A stretch of DNA of 64,000 nt, taken from Chromatocurvus halotolerans. GTDB taxonomy: Bacteria; Pseudomonadota; Gammaproteobacteria; Pseudomonadales; Halieaceae. The position numbers and the translations under genes are program-made. A model generated the notes under the pieces. The model was not told the origin of the DNA, made no database searches, and worked only from the letters and a program-made list of their open reading frames with translations. The first letter of the stretch is position 1, and every line of letters starts with the position of its first letter. Location of the stretch: positions 1-64,000 of the forward strand of contig NZ_SLWX01000003.1 of NCBI RefSeq assembly GCF_004340525.1. Reading direction: 5' to 3'. Positions 25,846-36,165 of the stretch are shown here, one piece after another.

Positions 25846-28800
25846 TCAGTCGTTTGCCCGCCGCGGGCAGCTGTCAGACATATCTGACTCGTCCAGGAAT
25901 GGTGTTCTTATCCGGCGATTGAATGTGTCGACCAGATCCCGGGTCTGGTCCTGCAGCGCTCTCAGCAGCGACCTGTCGTTCTTGGTCAGTGCCTCGTACG
26001 GAGAATGCGTGAAATAGAACGCCTTTGCCAGCTGGTGGGACAAGCGCGGAGAACTGCTGATCGCACCCTGGGTGTCGCGGAACCCGATGAGTGCCCAGAC
26101 GTCGTCGATGGCTTTGCCGAAAGCTGCGATCCGGCCTGGCGGGAAGGCATTGCCGGCTTCGGGAAGCTGCGCCTCAATGCAGTCCAGCGACGCCTCCACA
26201 TCCTTCATTTGCTGCTGCAGCGACTCCAGGCTCTGTCGGAACGCCAGGTTCCTGGCATAGACATCAGGGTCGTAGGCCACACGCGGATCCGACAGCAGGG
26301 TCAGTCCCGTCCGTACCTCGCTATCGCCGGCACTGACAATGACGCGGTAGTCGCCCGGTGCAGCCAGCGGCATCTCCAGATCAGGGCTCATCAGCGGGCC
26401 ATAGATTTCCTCGCCGTCCAGCTGCAGATCCCAGTGGGTCCGGTTCATACCCTGTGTGGCGGGCGCCCGCCACTCGCGTAGCGTCCTGCCGGCCACCTCC
26501 ACCCGGATCGTGACGCTTTCCACCGTCGGGTCGTTCACCCAGAAGCTGATCAGCGCCTGTCGCGCATTGTTGTCGCCGGCAAACAGGTGGTCCGGGGACA
26601 GGCGTTGCCCGGGCGCCTGGTCAATCACCGGCTGAACGGTGTCGGCGGGCGGAAATACGTGCAGCGCCTCACTGCGCAGCGACGGATCTGCGGCCAGTGC
26701 CCGCCAGGGCTGCAGGTCATCCAGCACCCAGATGCTGCGGCCGAAAGTGCCCAGCACCAGATCGCGTTCCCGGGCCTGGATCTGCATATCCATGGTCGAG
26801 ACAGACGGGTAGCCGCGGGTCCACTGAGACCAGCTGTCGCCGGCGTCCAGGGAGTAGTACAGGCCGAATTCGGTGCCGACAAACATCAGCTTCGGCTCCG
26901 TCGGGTCCTGGACAAATGACAGCGCGTAGGACGGGATGCCCTGATCGGCGAGGAGGTTGGTCCAGGTGCGCCCGGCGTTGGTGGTCTGGAACACATAGGG
27001 GGACCAGTCGCCCTGCAGGTGATTGTCGATTACCACGAAGGCGCTCTCGGCATCCTGCGCCGACGGAACAATGCGCCTGATCCACCCCTGTGCCGGGGCG
27101 TCGGCGAGATTGACGGTGAGGTCCTGCCAGCTATTGCCACCGTCCCGCGTCAGGTGCAGGCGGCCATCGTCCGAGCCCACCCAGATCACGCCCTCTTCCA
27201 TGTGGCTCGGTGCGATAACGGTGAGGGTTGTGTGATTCTCGGCGGTGGTGGCGTCGACGGAGAGCCCGCCGGACAGGAGCTGTTGCTGCTTGTCCGGATT
27301 GTTGGTGGTCAGGTCCGGGCTGATGATGCGCCAGGTGTTGCCGCGATCGTCGCTTCTGTGAACGAACTGGCTGCCGATATACAGAGTGCCGGGCTGAAAG
27401 GGGTCGGCAGCGATGGCGCTGTTCCAGTTGAAGCGCAGCTCCCGGTCCGGCTCGACCGGCATGATGGTCTTGCGCTGTCCGCTGCGTTTGTTAACCCGCA
27501 CCAGCATGCCGCCCTGCCAGAGCGCGTAGACGATATCGCTCTCAGCCTGATCCAGCACGACGTCGAAGCCGTCGTTGAAGGCCAGTTCACGCCAGTAGCT
27601 GTTGCGGATTCCCGAGCGGTTCCAGACCTCGCTGGGCCCATACCAGGTGCCGTTGTCCTGCAGGCCACCGTACACGTTGTAAGGCAGCGCATCATCGAGG
27701 GTGATGTGGTAGAACTGCCCCAGGGGCAGGTTCTCGGCAAAGCGCCAGTTCTCGCCCCGGTCCCGGGTCCAGTACAGGCCACCATCGGTACCGTCGATGA
27801 TGAAGTCGGGATCGTCCGGGTCGATCCAGAAAGCGTGGTGGTCGGCGTGGACCTTGCGGCCCCAGTCTTCAATAACCTCGAAGTCCTCGCCGGCGTTCTC
27901 GGATCGCGCGAGCCGGGAATACAGATTGTAGACCCGGTCTGCGTTGTGGCTGTCGACATGGATCTGGGAAAAATAGAAGGGTCGGCTGCCGATGGTGTCG
28001 GTGTTTATGCTTTCCCAGCTTTCGCCGCCGTCCTCCGAGCGGTACAGGGCGTTTTTTGCGGATTCGATCAGCGCATAGAGGCGCTGGGTATTGGACGGCG
28101 CGATGGCCAGCCCGATCCTGCCATAGGGCTTCTCCGGCAGGCCGATGGCGTCGTCAAGCTCCTTCCAGGTGTCACCGCCATCGTCGCTGATAAAGAGCCC
28201 CGAGCCCTCACCCCCCGAGACAAAGTCCCAGGGGCTGCGACGGAACTCCCACAGCGCGGCCATGAGTCTGTCGGGGTTTTCCGGGTCCATGACCAGCTCG
28301 GCGATACCGCTGCTGGCATTGCTGTAGAGCACTCTCGTCCAGCTCTCGCCGCCGTCGGTGGACTTGTACAACCCGCGTATCTCACTATCGCGGAAGGGGT
28401 CGCCGAGTATGCCGGCCCAGACGATCTGTTCATTTTTCGGGTGCACGATCATCCGGTAGACGTTGCGGCTCTGCTCCAGGCCCAGGTGTCGCCACGTGCT
28501 GCCGCCATCTGTGCTTTTGTAAATGCCGTTGCCACTGGACTGCGAGTTGCGTGGATTGCCCTCGCCGCTGCCGACATACACCACGTCGGGGTTGGAAGGC
28601 GCCACGGCGACCGCGCCGATGGCCTGCGTCGGCTGCCGGTCGAAAACCGGCTCGAAGGTGATGCCGGCATTGGTCGTTTTCCACAGGCCGCCGGATGCCG
28701 CGCCGATGTACCAGACAGTCTTGTCGGACGGGACGACATCGATGGCGGTAATGCGGCCACTCATCCCCGCCGGGCCGATGCTGCGCAGGGCGATCTGCTC

Positions 28801-28872
28801 CCGGGTCGGGTCGCCCGTGGCGGCGTGCGCGACGAAAAGACAAAGAAGGGCGGCAAACGTGGGTAGACGCAT
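25846..28872 (-). CDS. Secreted Asp-box (BNR/VPS10-like) propeller protein, paralogue A
   Basis: A 1008-aa exported protein with a signal peptide (LCLFVAHAATG). Many Asp-boxes are spread along the first ~700 residues (KSTDGGSTW, KSTDGGESW, ISDDGGDTW, RSEDGGESW, RSDDRGNTW, LTRDGGNSW), as in sortilin/VPS10 ten-bladed or paired propellers. An Ig-like segment (GMNRTHWDLQL) and a helical tail follow. The start at 28872 (MRLPTFAALL) is chosen for its signal peptide; the longer frame upstream is an antisense shadow. The family head LRSIGPAGMSGRITAID recurs in three other genes here. Annotated relatives are often called glycosyl hydrolases, but no catalytic site is evident. Confidence 0.85.
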   Translation of the reverse strand: MRLPTFAALLCLFVAHAATGDPTREQIALRSIGPAGMSGRITAIDVVPSDKTVWYIGAASGGLWKTTNAGITFEPVFDRQPTQAIGAVAVAPSNPDVVYVGSGEGNPRNSQSSGNGIYKSTDGGSTWRHLGLEQSRNVYRMIVHPKNEQIVWAGILGDPFRDSEIRGLYKSTDGGESWTRVLYSNASSGIAELVMDPENPDRLMAALWEFRRSPWDFVSGGEGSGLFISDDGGDTWKELDDAIGLPEKPYGRIGLAIAPSNTQRLYALIESAKNALYRSEDGGESWESINTDTIGSRPFYFSQIHVDSHNADRVYNLYSRLARSENAGEDFEVIEDWGRKVHADHHAFWIDPDDPDFIIDGTDGGLYWTRDRGENWRFAENLPLGQFYHITLDDALPYNVYGGLQDNGTWYGPSEVWNRSGIRNSYWRELAFNDGFDVVLDQAESDIVYALWQGGMLVRVNKRSGQRKTIMPVEPDRELRFNWNSAIAADPFQPGTLYIGSQFVHRSDDRGNTWRIISPDLTTNNPDKQQQLLSGGLSVDATTAENHTTLTVIAPSHMEEGVIWVGSDDGRLHLTRDGGNSWQDLTVNLADAPAQGWIRRIVPSAQDAESAFVVIDNHLQGDWSPYVFQTTNAGRTWTNLLADQGIPSYALSFVQDPTEPKLMFVGTEFGLYYSLDAGDSWSQWTRGYPSVSTMDMQIQARERDLVLGTFGRSIWVLDDLQPWRALAADPSLRSEALHVFPPADTVQPVIDQAPGQRLSPDHLFAGDNNARQALISFWVNDPTVESVTIRVEVAGRTLREWRAPATQGMNRTHWDLQLDGEEIYGPLMSPDLEMPLAAPGDYRVIVSAGDSEVRTGLTLLSDPRVAYDPDVYARNLAFRQSLESLQQQMKDVEASLDCIEAQLPEAGNAFPPGRIAAFGKAIDDVWALIGFRDTQGAISSSPRLSHQLAKAFYFTHSPYEALTKNDRSLLRALQDQTRDLVDTFNRRIRTPFLDESDMSDSCPRRAND

Positions 28873-28925
28873 GGGCTTGGTTGTCACTTTCCTGAACGTG
28901 GAGGCTTGGAGTGTACCACCGCCGG

Positions 28926-28950
28926 GGTCAGGTCCCGGCGGGACCTGACC
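28926..28950. repeat. GGTCAGGTCCC hairpin repeat, intergenic copy
   Basis: An 11-bp perfect stem (28926-28936 with 28940-28950, loop GGC) in the 145-bp gap between two divergent Asp-box genes. It is nearly the same as the element at 61345 and related to the one at 14871. Confidence 0.65.
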
Positions 28951-29017
28951 ACACGGGAAAAATTGCGTACACTCCGGCCTCAGTAACGATTTTCGAAGAC
29001 TGACAACGAGGTGCCAG

Positions 29018-32000
29018 ATGCAACGATGGATGTCCTGTATGGCGGCTGTGCTGCTGTTCGCCGGCCTGGGGTTCGGTGGTCGGGCGGTTATCGCCGATGA
29101 GTCTGCGGAGGGTCCCGATTTCAGCGGTCTGGAGTGGCGCAACATCGGCCCGGCCTTCATGTCCGGCCGCATTGCGGATGTTGCCTGGCATCCGGATGAC
29201 AACAGCGTCTGGTACGTTGCCGTCGGCTCCGGCGGCGTCTGGAAAACGGTCAACGCCGGTGTCACCTGGACGCCCATCTTCGACCAGCAGACCTCCTATT
29301 CCATCGGCTCCGTGACCCTGGATCCCTCCAACCCGGAAATCGTCTGGGTGGGTACCGGCGAGAATGTCGGTGGCCGCCACGTCGCCTACGGTGACGGCGT
29401 ATACCGTTCGGACGACGGCGGCCACAGCTGGACCAACATGGGCCTGAAGAATTCCGAGCACATCTCGAAGGTCATCGTTCACCCCGAAGATTCGAACACC
29501 GTCTGGGTCGCCTCGCAGGGACCGCTCTGGAGCAAGGGGGGTGACCGCGGGCTTTTCCTGAGCACCGATGGCGGCGAGACCTGGGAGAAAACGCTGGGTG
29601 ACGACGAGTGGACCGGGGTCACCGATGTGATCATGGATCCGCGCGACCCGGACGTGCTCTACGCCGCAACGTGGCAGCATCATCGCACGGTGGCTGCCTA
29701 CATGGGTGGTGGTCCCGAGTCGGGCGTCCACCGCTCCCTGGACGGCGGCCGCAGTTGGCAGAAACTCGAGAACGGCCTCCCCGACGGCAATATCGGCAAG
29801 ATCGGCCTGGCCATTTCCGCGACCGATCCCGACGTGGTCTACGCCGCACTGGAGCTGAACCGCCGCGAGGGTGCCGTGTTCCGCTCGGCGAATCGCGGTG
29901 CGTCCTGGGAGCGCGGCGCCGATGCCGTCGGTGGCGGCACCGGGCCGCATTATTACCAGGAGCTTTACGCCAGCCCCCATCATCACGACTGGCTGTATCT
30001 GGTCGGACCCAACGTGCAGGTGTCCAAGGATGGCGGCAAGACCTTCACTCCCCAGATCACGCCGTTCCAGCACGGCGACATGCACTCCATCAACTTCCAC
30101 CCGACAGATCCCGACTACCTCATGATGGGCACGGACGGTGGCCTGTACGAGAGCTTCGATCTCGGCGAAAAGTGGCGCTACATGGCCAACCTTCCGATCA
30201 CGCAGTTCTACAAGCTGGCGCTGGATGATGCCGAGCCCTTCTACAACATTTACGGCGGAACCCAGGACAACAGCACGCAGCGTGGCCCATCACGTACGGA
30301 CAATGTCCACGGCATTCTGAATTCCGACTGGCGCGTGGTGCTCGGTGGCGATGGCCACCAGCCGGCCACGGAACCGGGCAATCCCGACATTGCCTACGCC
30401 CAGTGGCAGCAGGGCAACCTGACGCGCCTGGATCTCACGACCGGCGAGTCGGTCTACATCAAGCCGCAGCCTGCCCCCGGCGACCCGGCAGAGCGCTACA
30501 ACTGGGACTCGCCGATACTGGTCAGCCCGCACAACCCGACCCGCCTGTATTTTGCCTCACAGCGCGTCTGGCGCTCCGAGGACCGCGGCAATGACTGGAC
30601 GGCAATTTCCGGGGATCTCACGCGCAACCAGGATCGTATGCGCCTGCCCCTGATGGACCGCCAGTGGAGCTGGGATGCACCCTGGGACATGTATGCCATG
30701 TCCGACTACAACACCATCACCTCGCTGGCAGAGTCTCCTCTCGTGGAAGGTCTCCTGTATGCCGGCACCGACGATGGCATGATCCAGGTGTCCGAGAATG
30801 GCGGAGACAGCTGGCGCGCGCTGGAAGTGGGCAAGCTGCCCGGTGTCCCGGCAACTGCGTTCGTGAACGACATCCGCGCCGATCTGCACGATGCGGATAC
30901 CGTCTATGTCGCGCTCGACAACCACAAGTACGGTGACTTCAAGCCTTACCTGCTGGTGAGCCGCAATCGCGGTCGCAGCTGGAAGAACATTGGCGACGGG
31001 CTGCCGGACCGGCACCTGGTCTGGCGCATGGTGCAGGACCACGAGCGCGCCGACCTGCTGTTTGCCGGCACCGAGTTCGGCGTCTTCTTCACCCTGGACG
31101 CCGGCGACAGCTGGCACAAGCTCTGGAGCAATGCACCGACCATCGGGGTGCGAGATCTGCAGATCCAGCGACGCGAGAATGACCTGGTTGCCGGCACCTT
31201 TGGTCGCGGTATCTACGTTCTCGACGACTACAGTGCGCTGCGCGATCTGGACGCCGAAACCCTGGCCGCCGAAGCCAGCCTGTTCGAGCCGCGCGATGCC
31301 TGGTGGTACGTGGAACGCAGCGTCATGGGGGCCCGTCGGCTGGGAAGTCAGGGCGACGGTCTCTATGCCGCGGACAACCCACCGTTTGGCGCGGTATTTA
31401 CCTATCACCTCGCGGAGGGCTTCAGCACCCTTGAAGCACAGCGACAGCAGGATGAGAAAGCACGTCTCGATAAGGGTCAGAACGTCGGTTTTGTCGGCTG
31501 GGACGCGGTAGAGGCCGAACGGCGTGAAGCGGCACCGGCGCTGAAGCTGGTCATCCGCGATGCCAACGACCAGGTCATCCGCCGTGTCGATGCCCCTGCG
31601 GAAAAGGGCTTCCAGCGAGTGGCCTGGGATCTCCGTCATCCTTACAGCGGTGCCGTGGAGACACCGCCGAACTGGCAGGGCCAGCCACCCAGAGGCTTCC
31701 TCGCCATGCCGGGCGATTACACCGCGGAGCTGGTGTTGCTCAGGGACGGCAGGACGCGCAGCCTGGCAGATCCGGTGACCGTCACCGTCAGGCGCCTGCA
31801 TGAAGGTGCACTGCAGGGTGCGGCGCTGGAGGAGGTTGACGCCTTCTGGAAAGCGCTGTCGGCGCTGTCCGGTCGCTTCAGCGCGGCTCGCTACGCGCTG
31901 GAAGATGCCGTTGAAGACGTGGAGGTCATGCAGTCCATGCTGGCGGCTACGGCCCGGGTACCGGGCGAGCTGGACGAGCGTCTGCACACGCTGCGGCAGG

Positions 32001-32293
32001 AGCTTTACGACCTGGATCAGGCACTCTCCGGGCACCGGTCGAAGCAGGAGGTTGGCGACTACGAGATTCACCGGGTCGGCAACTGGCTGATGCACGCAAC
32101 GGCGGGGGTCGCCGGTTCGACCTATGGCCCCACGCCCGCACATGAGCGAAGCCTGCAGTATGCGGCGGAGGCCTTTGCCCCAATCCGCGATCGGCTGAAC
32201 AGCATTCTCACGGAAGATCTGCCCGAGCTGCGGGAGGCGCTGCTGGAGCGTGGCGCACCCTGGGGACGGGGACAGACAATACCTGAGGACTGA
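29018..32293 (+). CDS. Secreted Asp-box (BNR/VPS10-like) propeller protein, paralogue B
   Basis: A 1091-aa exported protein with signal peptide MSCMAAVLLFAGLGFG to about VIADES. The conserved head is WRNIGPAFMSGRIADVAWHP. Asp-boxes include RSDDGGHSW, LSTDGGETW, RSLDGGRSW, RSEDRGNDW, VSENGGDSW and FTLDAGDSW, over about 750 residues. A linker with NPPFGAVFTYHL, an Ig-like FQRVAWDLRHP segment and a helical C-terminal region follow. It is closest to paralogue C (both have GTGENV-GRHV). It is divergent from paralogue A and 18 nt upstream of a TonB receptor gene, so it may be a surface or periplasmic partner of that receptor. Confidence 0.86.
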   Translation: MQRWMSCMAAVLLFAGLGFGGRAVIADESAEGPDFSGLEWRNIGPAFMSGRIADVAWHPDDNSVWYVAVGSGGVWKTVNAGVTWTPIFDQQTSYSIGSVTLDPSNPEIVWVGTGENVGGRHVAYGDGVYRSDDGGHSWTNMGLKNSEHISKVIVHPEDSNTVWVASQGPLWSKGGDRGLFLSTDGGETWEKTLGDDEWTGVTDVIMDPRDPDVLYAATWQHHRTVAAYMGGGPESGVHRSLDGGRSWQKLENGLPDGNIGKIGLAISATDPDVVYAALELNRREGAVFRSANRGASWERGADAVGGGTGPHYYQELYASPHHHDWLYLVGPNVQVSKDGGKTFTPQITPFQHGDMHSINFHPTDPDYLMMGTDGGLYESFDLGEKWRYMANLPITQFYKLALDDAEPFYNIYGGTQDNSTQRGPSRTDNVHGILNSDWRVVLGGDGHQPATEPGNPDIAYAQWQQGNLTRLDLTTGESVYIKPQPAPGDPAERYNWDSPILVSPHNPTRLYFASQRVWRSEDRGNDWTAISGDLTRNQDRMRLPLMDRQWSWDAPWDMYAMSDYNTITSLAESPLVEGLLYAGTDDGMIQVSENGGDSWRALEVGKLPGVPATAFVNDIRADLHDADTVYVALDNHKYGDFKPYLLVSRNRGRSWKNIGDGLPDRHLVWRMVQDHERADLLFAGTEFGVFFTLDAGDSWHKLWSNAPTIGVRDLQIQRRENDLVAGTFGRGIYVLDDYSALRDLDAETLAAEASLFEPRDAWWYVERSVMGARRLGSQGDGLYAADNPPFGAVFTYHLAEGFSTLEAQRQQDEKARLDKGQNVGFVGWDAVEAERREAAPALKLVIRDANDQVIRRVDAPAEKGFQRVAWDLRHPYSGAVETPPNWQGQPPRGFLAMPGDYTAELVLLRDGRTRSLADPVTVTVRRLHEGALQGAALEEVDAFWKALSALSGRFSAARYALEDAVEDVEVMQSMLAATARVPGELDERLHTLRQELYDLDQALSGHRSKQEVGDYEIHRVGNWLMHATAGVAGSTYGPTPAHERSLQYAAEAFAPIRDRLNSILTEDLPELREALLERGAPWGRGQTIPED

Positions 32294-32311
32294 CTTGCCA
32301 GAGGACTGATC

Positions 32312-34408
32312 ATGTCCATAGCCTTCGCGGCGCGTCGGGCCTGCCCACGCGCCGTTTTCTTTTTTCAGCTGTCGGTGGCCGTCGGCTTCTGTCTGCCGGT
32401 TCCGCCAGTGGCCGCCCAGCCGTCGGCTTCCCAGCCGGTGCTGGAAACGGTGGTGGTGACCGGGCAGCGTCTGCCGACAGCGGCTGGTGAAACCACGGCG
32501 GCGCTGAGTTCGGTCAGCGAGCGGAATGCGACCGAGTCGGTGCCGCTGCTGTCGGCGGACATGCTGCGCGGCGTGCCCGGCGCCTTCGTGCAGCAGACCA
32601 CTCCGGGGCAGAGCACACCGATCGTTCGCGGTCTGCGCGGCTCGCAGGTCCTGCACCTGGTGGATGGTTTTCGCCTGAATAACGCGATCTATCGCAGCGC
32701 ACCCAATCAGTACATGGCGCTGGTGCCGACCGCCGGTCCGCAGCGCATGGAACTGGTTCGGGGCGCGGCCTCGGTGGCCTACGGCAGCGATGCCATGGGA
32801 GGGGCGGTTCAGCAGCTGAGTCTGGAGCCGGCCTTCGACCGTTCACTGACGCCGTTCGGGCGCCTGGCGTGGATGGGAAACAGCGCGGCAACCCTGAGCG
32901 AGCTCGGACTGGCCTGGGGCGGCTCGGCTGACGCTGGCGAACTGAGCATCATGGCCAGTGACATCGGGTCGCGCCGCGTGGGTGGTGGCGATCGCATTGC
33001 CAACAGCGGCTATCGCAGCCACGGGCTGAGCCTGCGCACGCGCCATGAATCGGCGTCGGGCCATGAACTGCATGTTTTCGTGCAGCACATGCGGCAGCCG
33101 AGTACCCCGCGTATCGATGAACTGGTGCCGGGCTTCGGTCAGACTGAACCGTCGTCGGCGCGCTTTGATTTTGCGCCCAATCAGCGTGACTTTATCGGCC
33201 TTGCCTGGGACCCGGCCATGGACGTTGGCTGGGCCGACTCCGGGCGCATTCAACTTGGCTGGCAACGCATACGCGATGACCGGGCGACCCGCCCGTTCGG
33301 GTCTGACGTGCTGACCCGGGAGCGCAACAGCAGCGATCTGTATACGCTGGCGGCGGTATTCAACAAGCGCTGGTCGCCGCGTGCACGCACGCAGTACGGG
33401 CTGGATGTCGCCACCGACAGAGTCAGCAGCACGCGGGCAGAGCGCGTGGGTGATCAGGCTTTTCAGCCCACTGCCGCCCGCTTTCCCGACGGTGCCTCGA
33501 TGGACACCCTCGGCGTTTTTCTGCAGCAGCATTTTACCCCGCGTCCGGGCACCGAGTTCGAGCTCGGCGCTCGCTTCAGTCGCTACCGGATTGATCTCCC
33601 GGCGACGCAGGCGCTTCCCGCCGCATCGCTGGAGCCGCGCAAGACGACGCTGCAGTTGGGCTTGCGTCAGTCGCTGGGTAATGGGCTGTCCTTGCTGGTC
33701 AATGCGGGCGAGGCGTACCGCGCCCCGAATGTGTTCGATCTCTCTGCGCTTGGGCCGCGCCCCGGCAACCGCTTCAACGCGCCCAATCGCAACCTCGCCG
33801 CAGAGACGGTGAGCAGTTATGACGCCGGTCTCGACTGGGTCACGGAACGCGGCAGTTTGCAGGCCTATATGTTCTACATGGATTACAGCGATCGCATCAG
33901 CAGTCTCGCCACGGGGGAGTTCACGGCGGACGGCCGGGAAATCTTTACCAGCGAGAATCTTGGCAGTTCGATGCTGTACGGCTTTGAGCTGGGTTTCAGC
34001 CGGGATCTGGGCGACCAGTGGCAGCTGCGCGGCACGCTGAACTGGGTGTGGGCGGAAGACCAGCCCGAGGAGGGGTTCACCGAGCCGGGCGACCGCATTC
34101 CGCCATTGAACGGACGGCTGCAGCTGGCCTGGCGCGACGCCGGGCCCTGGGAGCTTGTGACTACCCTCAGTGGCGCGGCGGCGCAGACCCGCCTGAGCTC
34201 CCGGGATGTGCGCGACCCGCGGATTGATCCGACGGGGACATCGGGCTGGGGCCTGCTTAACGTGCGCGCACGTCGCAGCCTGGGCGAGCGCTGGGAAGTG
34301 CTGGTCGGCGTGGACAACCTGCTCGACAAGCGCTACCGCGAACACGGCTCTGGCCTTGACGCGCCAGGCCGTGGCCTGACGCTGTCGCTGGAGGCTCCCC
34401 TGATCTAG
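32312..34408 (+). CDS. TonB-dependent outer-membrane receptor (hemoglobin/heme-receptor-like)
   Basis: A 698-aa outer-membrane receptor. A signal peptide precedes AQPSAS, a TonB-box-like LETVVVTGQ follows, and the plug domain carries TPIVRGLRGSQVLHLVDGFR and LVRGAASVAYGSDAMGGAV. The rest is barrel-like, ending in VGVDNLLDKRYREHG. Size and plug resemble heme/hemoglobin or siderophore receptors rather than the ~950-aa receptors later in the window. It starts 18 nt after paralogue B with GAGGACTGATC before the ATG, so the pair is probably an operon. The ligand is unproven. Confidence 0.88.
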   Translation: MSIAFAARRACPRAVFFFQLSVAVGFCLPVPPVAAQPSASQPVLETVVVTGQRLPTAAGETTAALSSVSERNATESVPLLSADMLRGVPGAFVQQTTPGQSTPIVRGLRGSQVLHLVDGFRLNNAIYRSAPNQYMALVPTAGPQRMELVRGAASVAYGSDAMGGAVQQLSLEPAFDRSLTPFGRLAWMGNSAATLSELGLAWGGSADAGELSIMASDIGSRRVGGGDRIANSGYRSHGLSLRTRHESASGHELHVFVQHMRQPSTPRIDELVPGFGQTEPSSARFDFAPNQRDFIGLAWDPAMDVGWADSGRIQLGWQRIRDDRATRPFGSDVLTRERNSSDLYTLAAVFNKRWSPRARTQYGLDVATDRVSSTRAERVGDQAFQPTAARFPDGASMDTLGVFLQQHFTPRPGTEFELGARFSRYRIDLPATQALPAASLEPRKTTLQLGLRQSLGNGLSLLVNAGEAYRAPNVFDLSALGPRPGNRFNAPNRNLAAETVSSYDAGLDWVTERGSLQAYMFYMDYSDRISSLATGEFTADGREIFTSENLGSSMLYGFELGFSRDLGDQWQLRGTLNWVWAEDQPEEGFTEPGDRIPPLNGRLQLAWRDAGPWELVTTLSGAAAQTRLSSRDVRDPRIDPTGTSGWGLLNVRARRSLGERWEVLVGVDNLLDKRYREHGSGLDAPGRGLTLSLEAPLI

Positions 34409-34440
34409 CGGATGCCCCCTGACCTCGTGGATACGCCCGG

Positions 34441-36165
34441 CTAGTCGCGGAACATCAGACGCCGGATCTGCTTGAAGGTCAGGTCACCGTAGGTGAGCAG
34501 CGTGTCGTTGAAGTTGCGCAGCTGGTAGTGCTCACCCATGCGGCGCCGGTATTCCTCACGCAGTTCCAGCACCTTCTGCTCGCCGATGATTTCCTTTCCG
34601 GGGGGGTGTGGCGTCTGTGAATCCCGCTGAACTTCGATGAACGCGTTGGTCGGCTCCATGCCGATCTCGTTGATATAGACATCGACTGCCTCGTCAAAGC
34701 TCATTTCGCCCTGGGCCATGCGCAGCTTGGTGGTGATGCGCACGTTGCGCCACTGGCGCATCTGCAGGCGGCCCATGCGGTGCTTGAGCGCGGCGACGTG
34801 GCTGAAGCGGTCCTCGAAGTAGCCCTCGTCTTCCAGCAGCTTCTCCAGGTAGAACGACCAGGCCTGGCTGAAGTAGCCGGTGGACAGGCCGCGGCGAATG
34901 CGGCTGTCGACGTGCTCGCGGGCTGCGGCGATCTGCACGTTGTGGCCCAGCCACTCGTGGTAGGAGATCACGTGGGTCCAGTAGGGGTTGTAGGAGCGGA
35001 TGCGGCTGGCCGCCTCTTCCTCGGTGAGCCGGTCTTCCAGGGGCGTGATGATGTAGTAGCCGGATTGGCGGCCGGCGACGTCCGGGCCCCGGGTGGCGCC
35101 ACCAAAGGACAGGATGCGGCGCGACATGGGCGGGCTGATGCGCGCGCCGTAGTCGATGTAATCGGGAATGGTGATGACGTGGCGGCCCTCATCCCGCAGC
35201 CAGTCGGAGGCGATATCGACGTAGCGCTGGGCCATGGGCAGCACTTCGGGCCAGGCGGGGGCCTCTTCCAGCATAACGTCCCACACGGTGCGCAGATCGC
35301 CTGAGGGATGGATGCGTTTCGCCAGGGCTTCCATGGCTGCGCGCGTCTCCTTGATGTCCCGATCGGCAAACTCGAGCATGCGTGTGATCGGCCAGTCGGT
35401 GAGCTCCTCCTTGGTGAACTGCAGGTACTCGATCCAGTCGGGATCCCAGGCGGGCGAGCGATCGGAGCGAGGCAGCAGTTCCTCCTCCAGGAAGCGCTCG
35501 TAGCGCGAGACTGCGTCATCCGCGGTCTTCGCCGCGGCGAGCAGTTCCTCTTTCAGGGCAGGATCGTCTACCGGGGCATCGGGCACGGTATCGCGCAGCA
35601 GCATATGGGCATAATAGGCCTCATAAAGGGCATTTTCCGTCCAGACCCGGGCCGGTCGCTCCAGATTGCGCTCGGCATTTTCCAGGATGGTCGGCAGGCG
35701 CTTCAGCTCTGCCACCGCGTCCCGCACGCCGGCATCCGGAATGGCCCCGGGCCGCACAAACAGGCGATTGGTTCTGCCCAGGGCGAAATAGGATGCCGGG
35801 TGCAGGGTATACAGCCTGACTGTCTCGATCTCGAAAATCCGGCTCCGGACCTCAGCCATGAGCAGGGCGTGGTCGACCTGATCGTCCAGCGACAGCGCAT
35901 CCTCATCGATGGCCTCCAGCGCCGTCCGCACGGCTTTGTACTCGTCGAGGGCCGCCTGATACTCCGCCTCGGCGCGCTCGGGCGTGCTGACGGCGAAAAA
36001 GCGTTCTGCTGCCGAAACCAGCGCGGCGTCGGCTGAGGCAGCGTCATCCGCGGCCTGCGCCGACGGGCCCGGCAACGCGCCGGCGGCGACAAGCAGCAAC
36101 AGCAGTAGCGCGAACGCCACAGGGCGAGAATTCATGACAAGACGAGGGTGCATAGGCTGGGGCAT
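34441..36165 (-). CDS. DUF885-family exported protein (HEWLGH motif)
   Basis: A 574-aa protein with a Leu-rich signal peptide ending near AQAADDA. The C-terminal half has the DUF885 pattern: SYHEWLGHNVQIA where the family typically has HEAYPGHH, followed by a gluzincin-like downstream helix. It is mainly alpha-helical with many Glu/Arg-rich helices. The family resembles M32/M3-like metallopeptidases, and peptidase activity is a reasonable but unproven role. It is convergent with the TonB receptor and divergent from paralogue C. The start may also be the ATG at 36135. Confidence 0.82.
   Translation of the reverse strand: MPQPMHPRLVMNSRPVAFALLLLLLVAAGALPGPSAQAADDAASADAALVSAAERFFAVSTPERAEAEYQAALDEYKAVRTALEAIDEDALSLDDQVDHALLMAEVRSRIFEIETVRLYTLHPASYFALGRTNRLFVRPGAIPDAGVRDAVAELKRLPTILENAERNLERPARVWTENALYEAYYAHMLLRDTVPDAPVDDPALKEELLAAAKTADDAVSRYERFLEEELLPRSDRSPAWDPDWIEYLQFTKEELTDWPITRMLEFADRDIKETRAAMEALAKRIHPSGDLRTVWDVMLEEAPAWPEVLPMAQRYVDIASDWLRDEGRHVITIPDYIDYGARISPPMSRRILSFGGATRGPDVAGRQSGYYIITPLEDRLTEEEAASRIRSYNPYWTHVISYHEWLGHNVQIAAAREHVDSRIRRGLSTGYFSQAWSFYLEKLLEDEGYFEDRFSHVAALKHRMGRLQMRQWRNVRITTKLRMAQGEMSFDEAVDVYINEIGMEPTNAFIEVQRDSQTPHPPGKEIIGEQKVLELREEYRRRMGEHYQLRNFNDTLLTYGDLTFKQIRRLMFRD

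Noticed and set aside
28873-29277. N-terminal extension of paralogue A
   Set aside because: It would run antisense through the start of paralogue B and across a hairpin repeat; the signal peptide begins at 28872.
32285-32309. Nine-base direct repeat GAGGACTGA around the paralogue B stop and receptor start
   Set aside because: Short and explained by a stop codon and an SD-like sequence; no sign of an attachment site.
30557-32656. 699-codon open frame on the minus strand opposite Asp-box paralogue B
   Set aside because: It is antisense to a clear family gene, has no recognisable domain, and reflects GC-rich codon bias.
32843-34345. 500-codon minus-strand frame opposite the TonB receptor
   Set aside because: No start context or family features; the plus-strand receptor explains the region.
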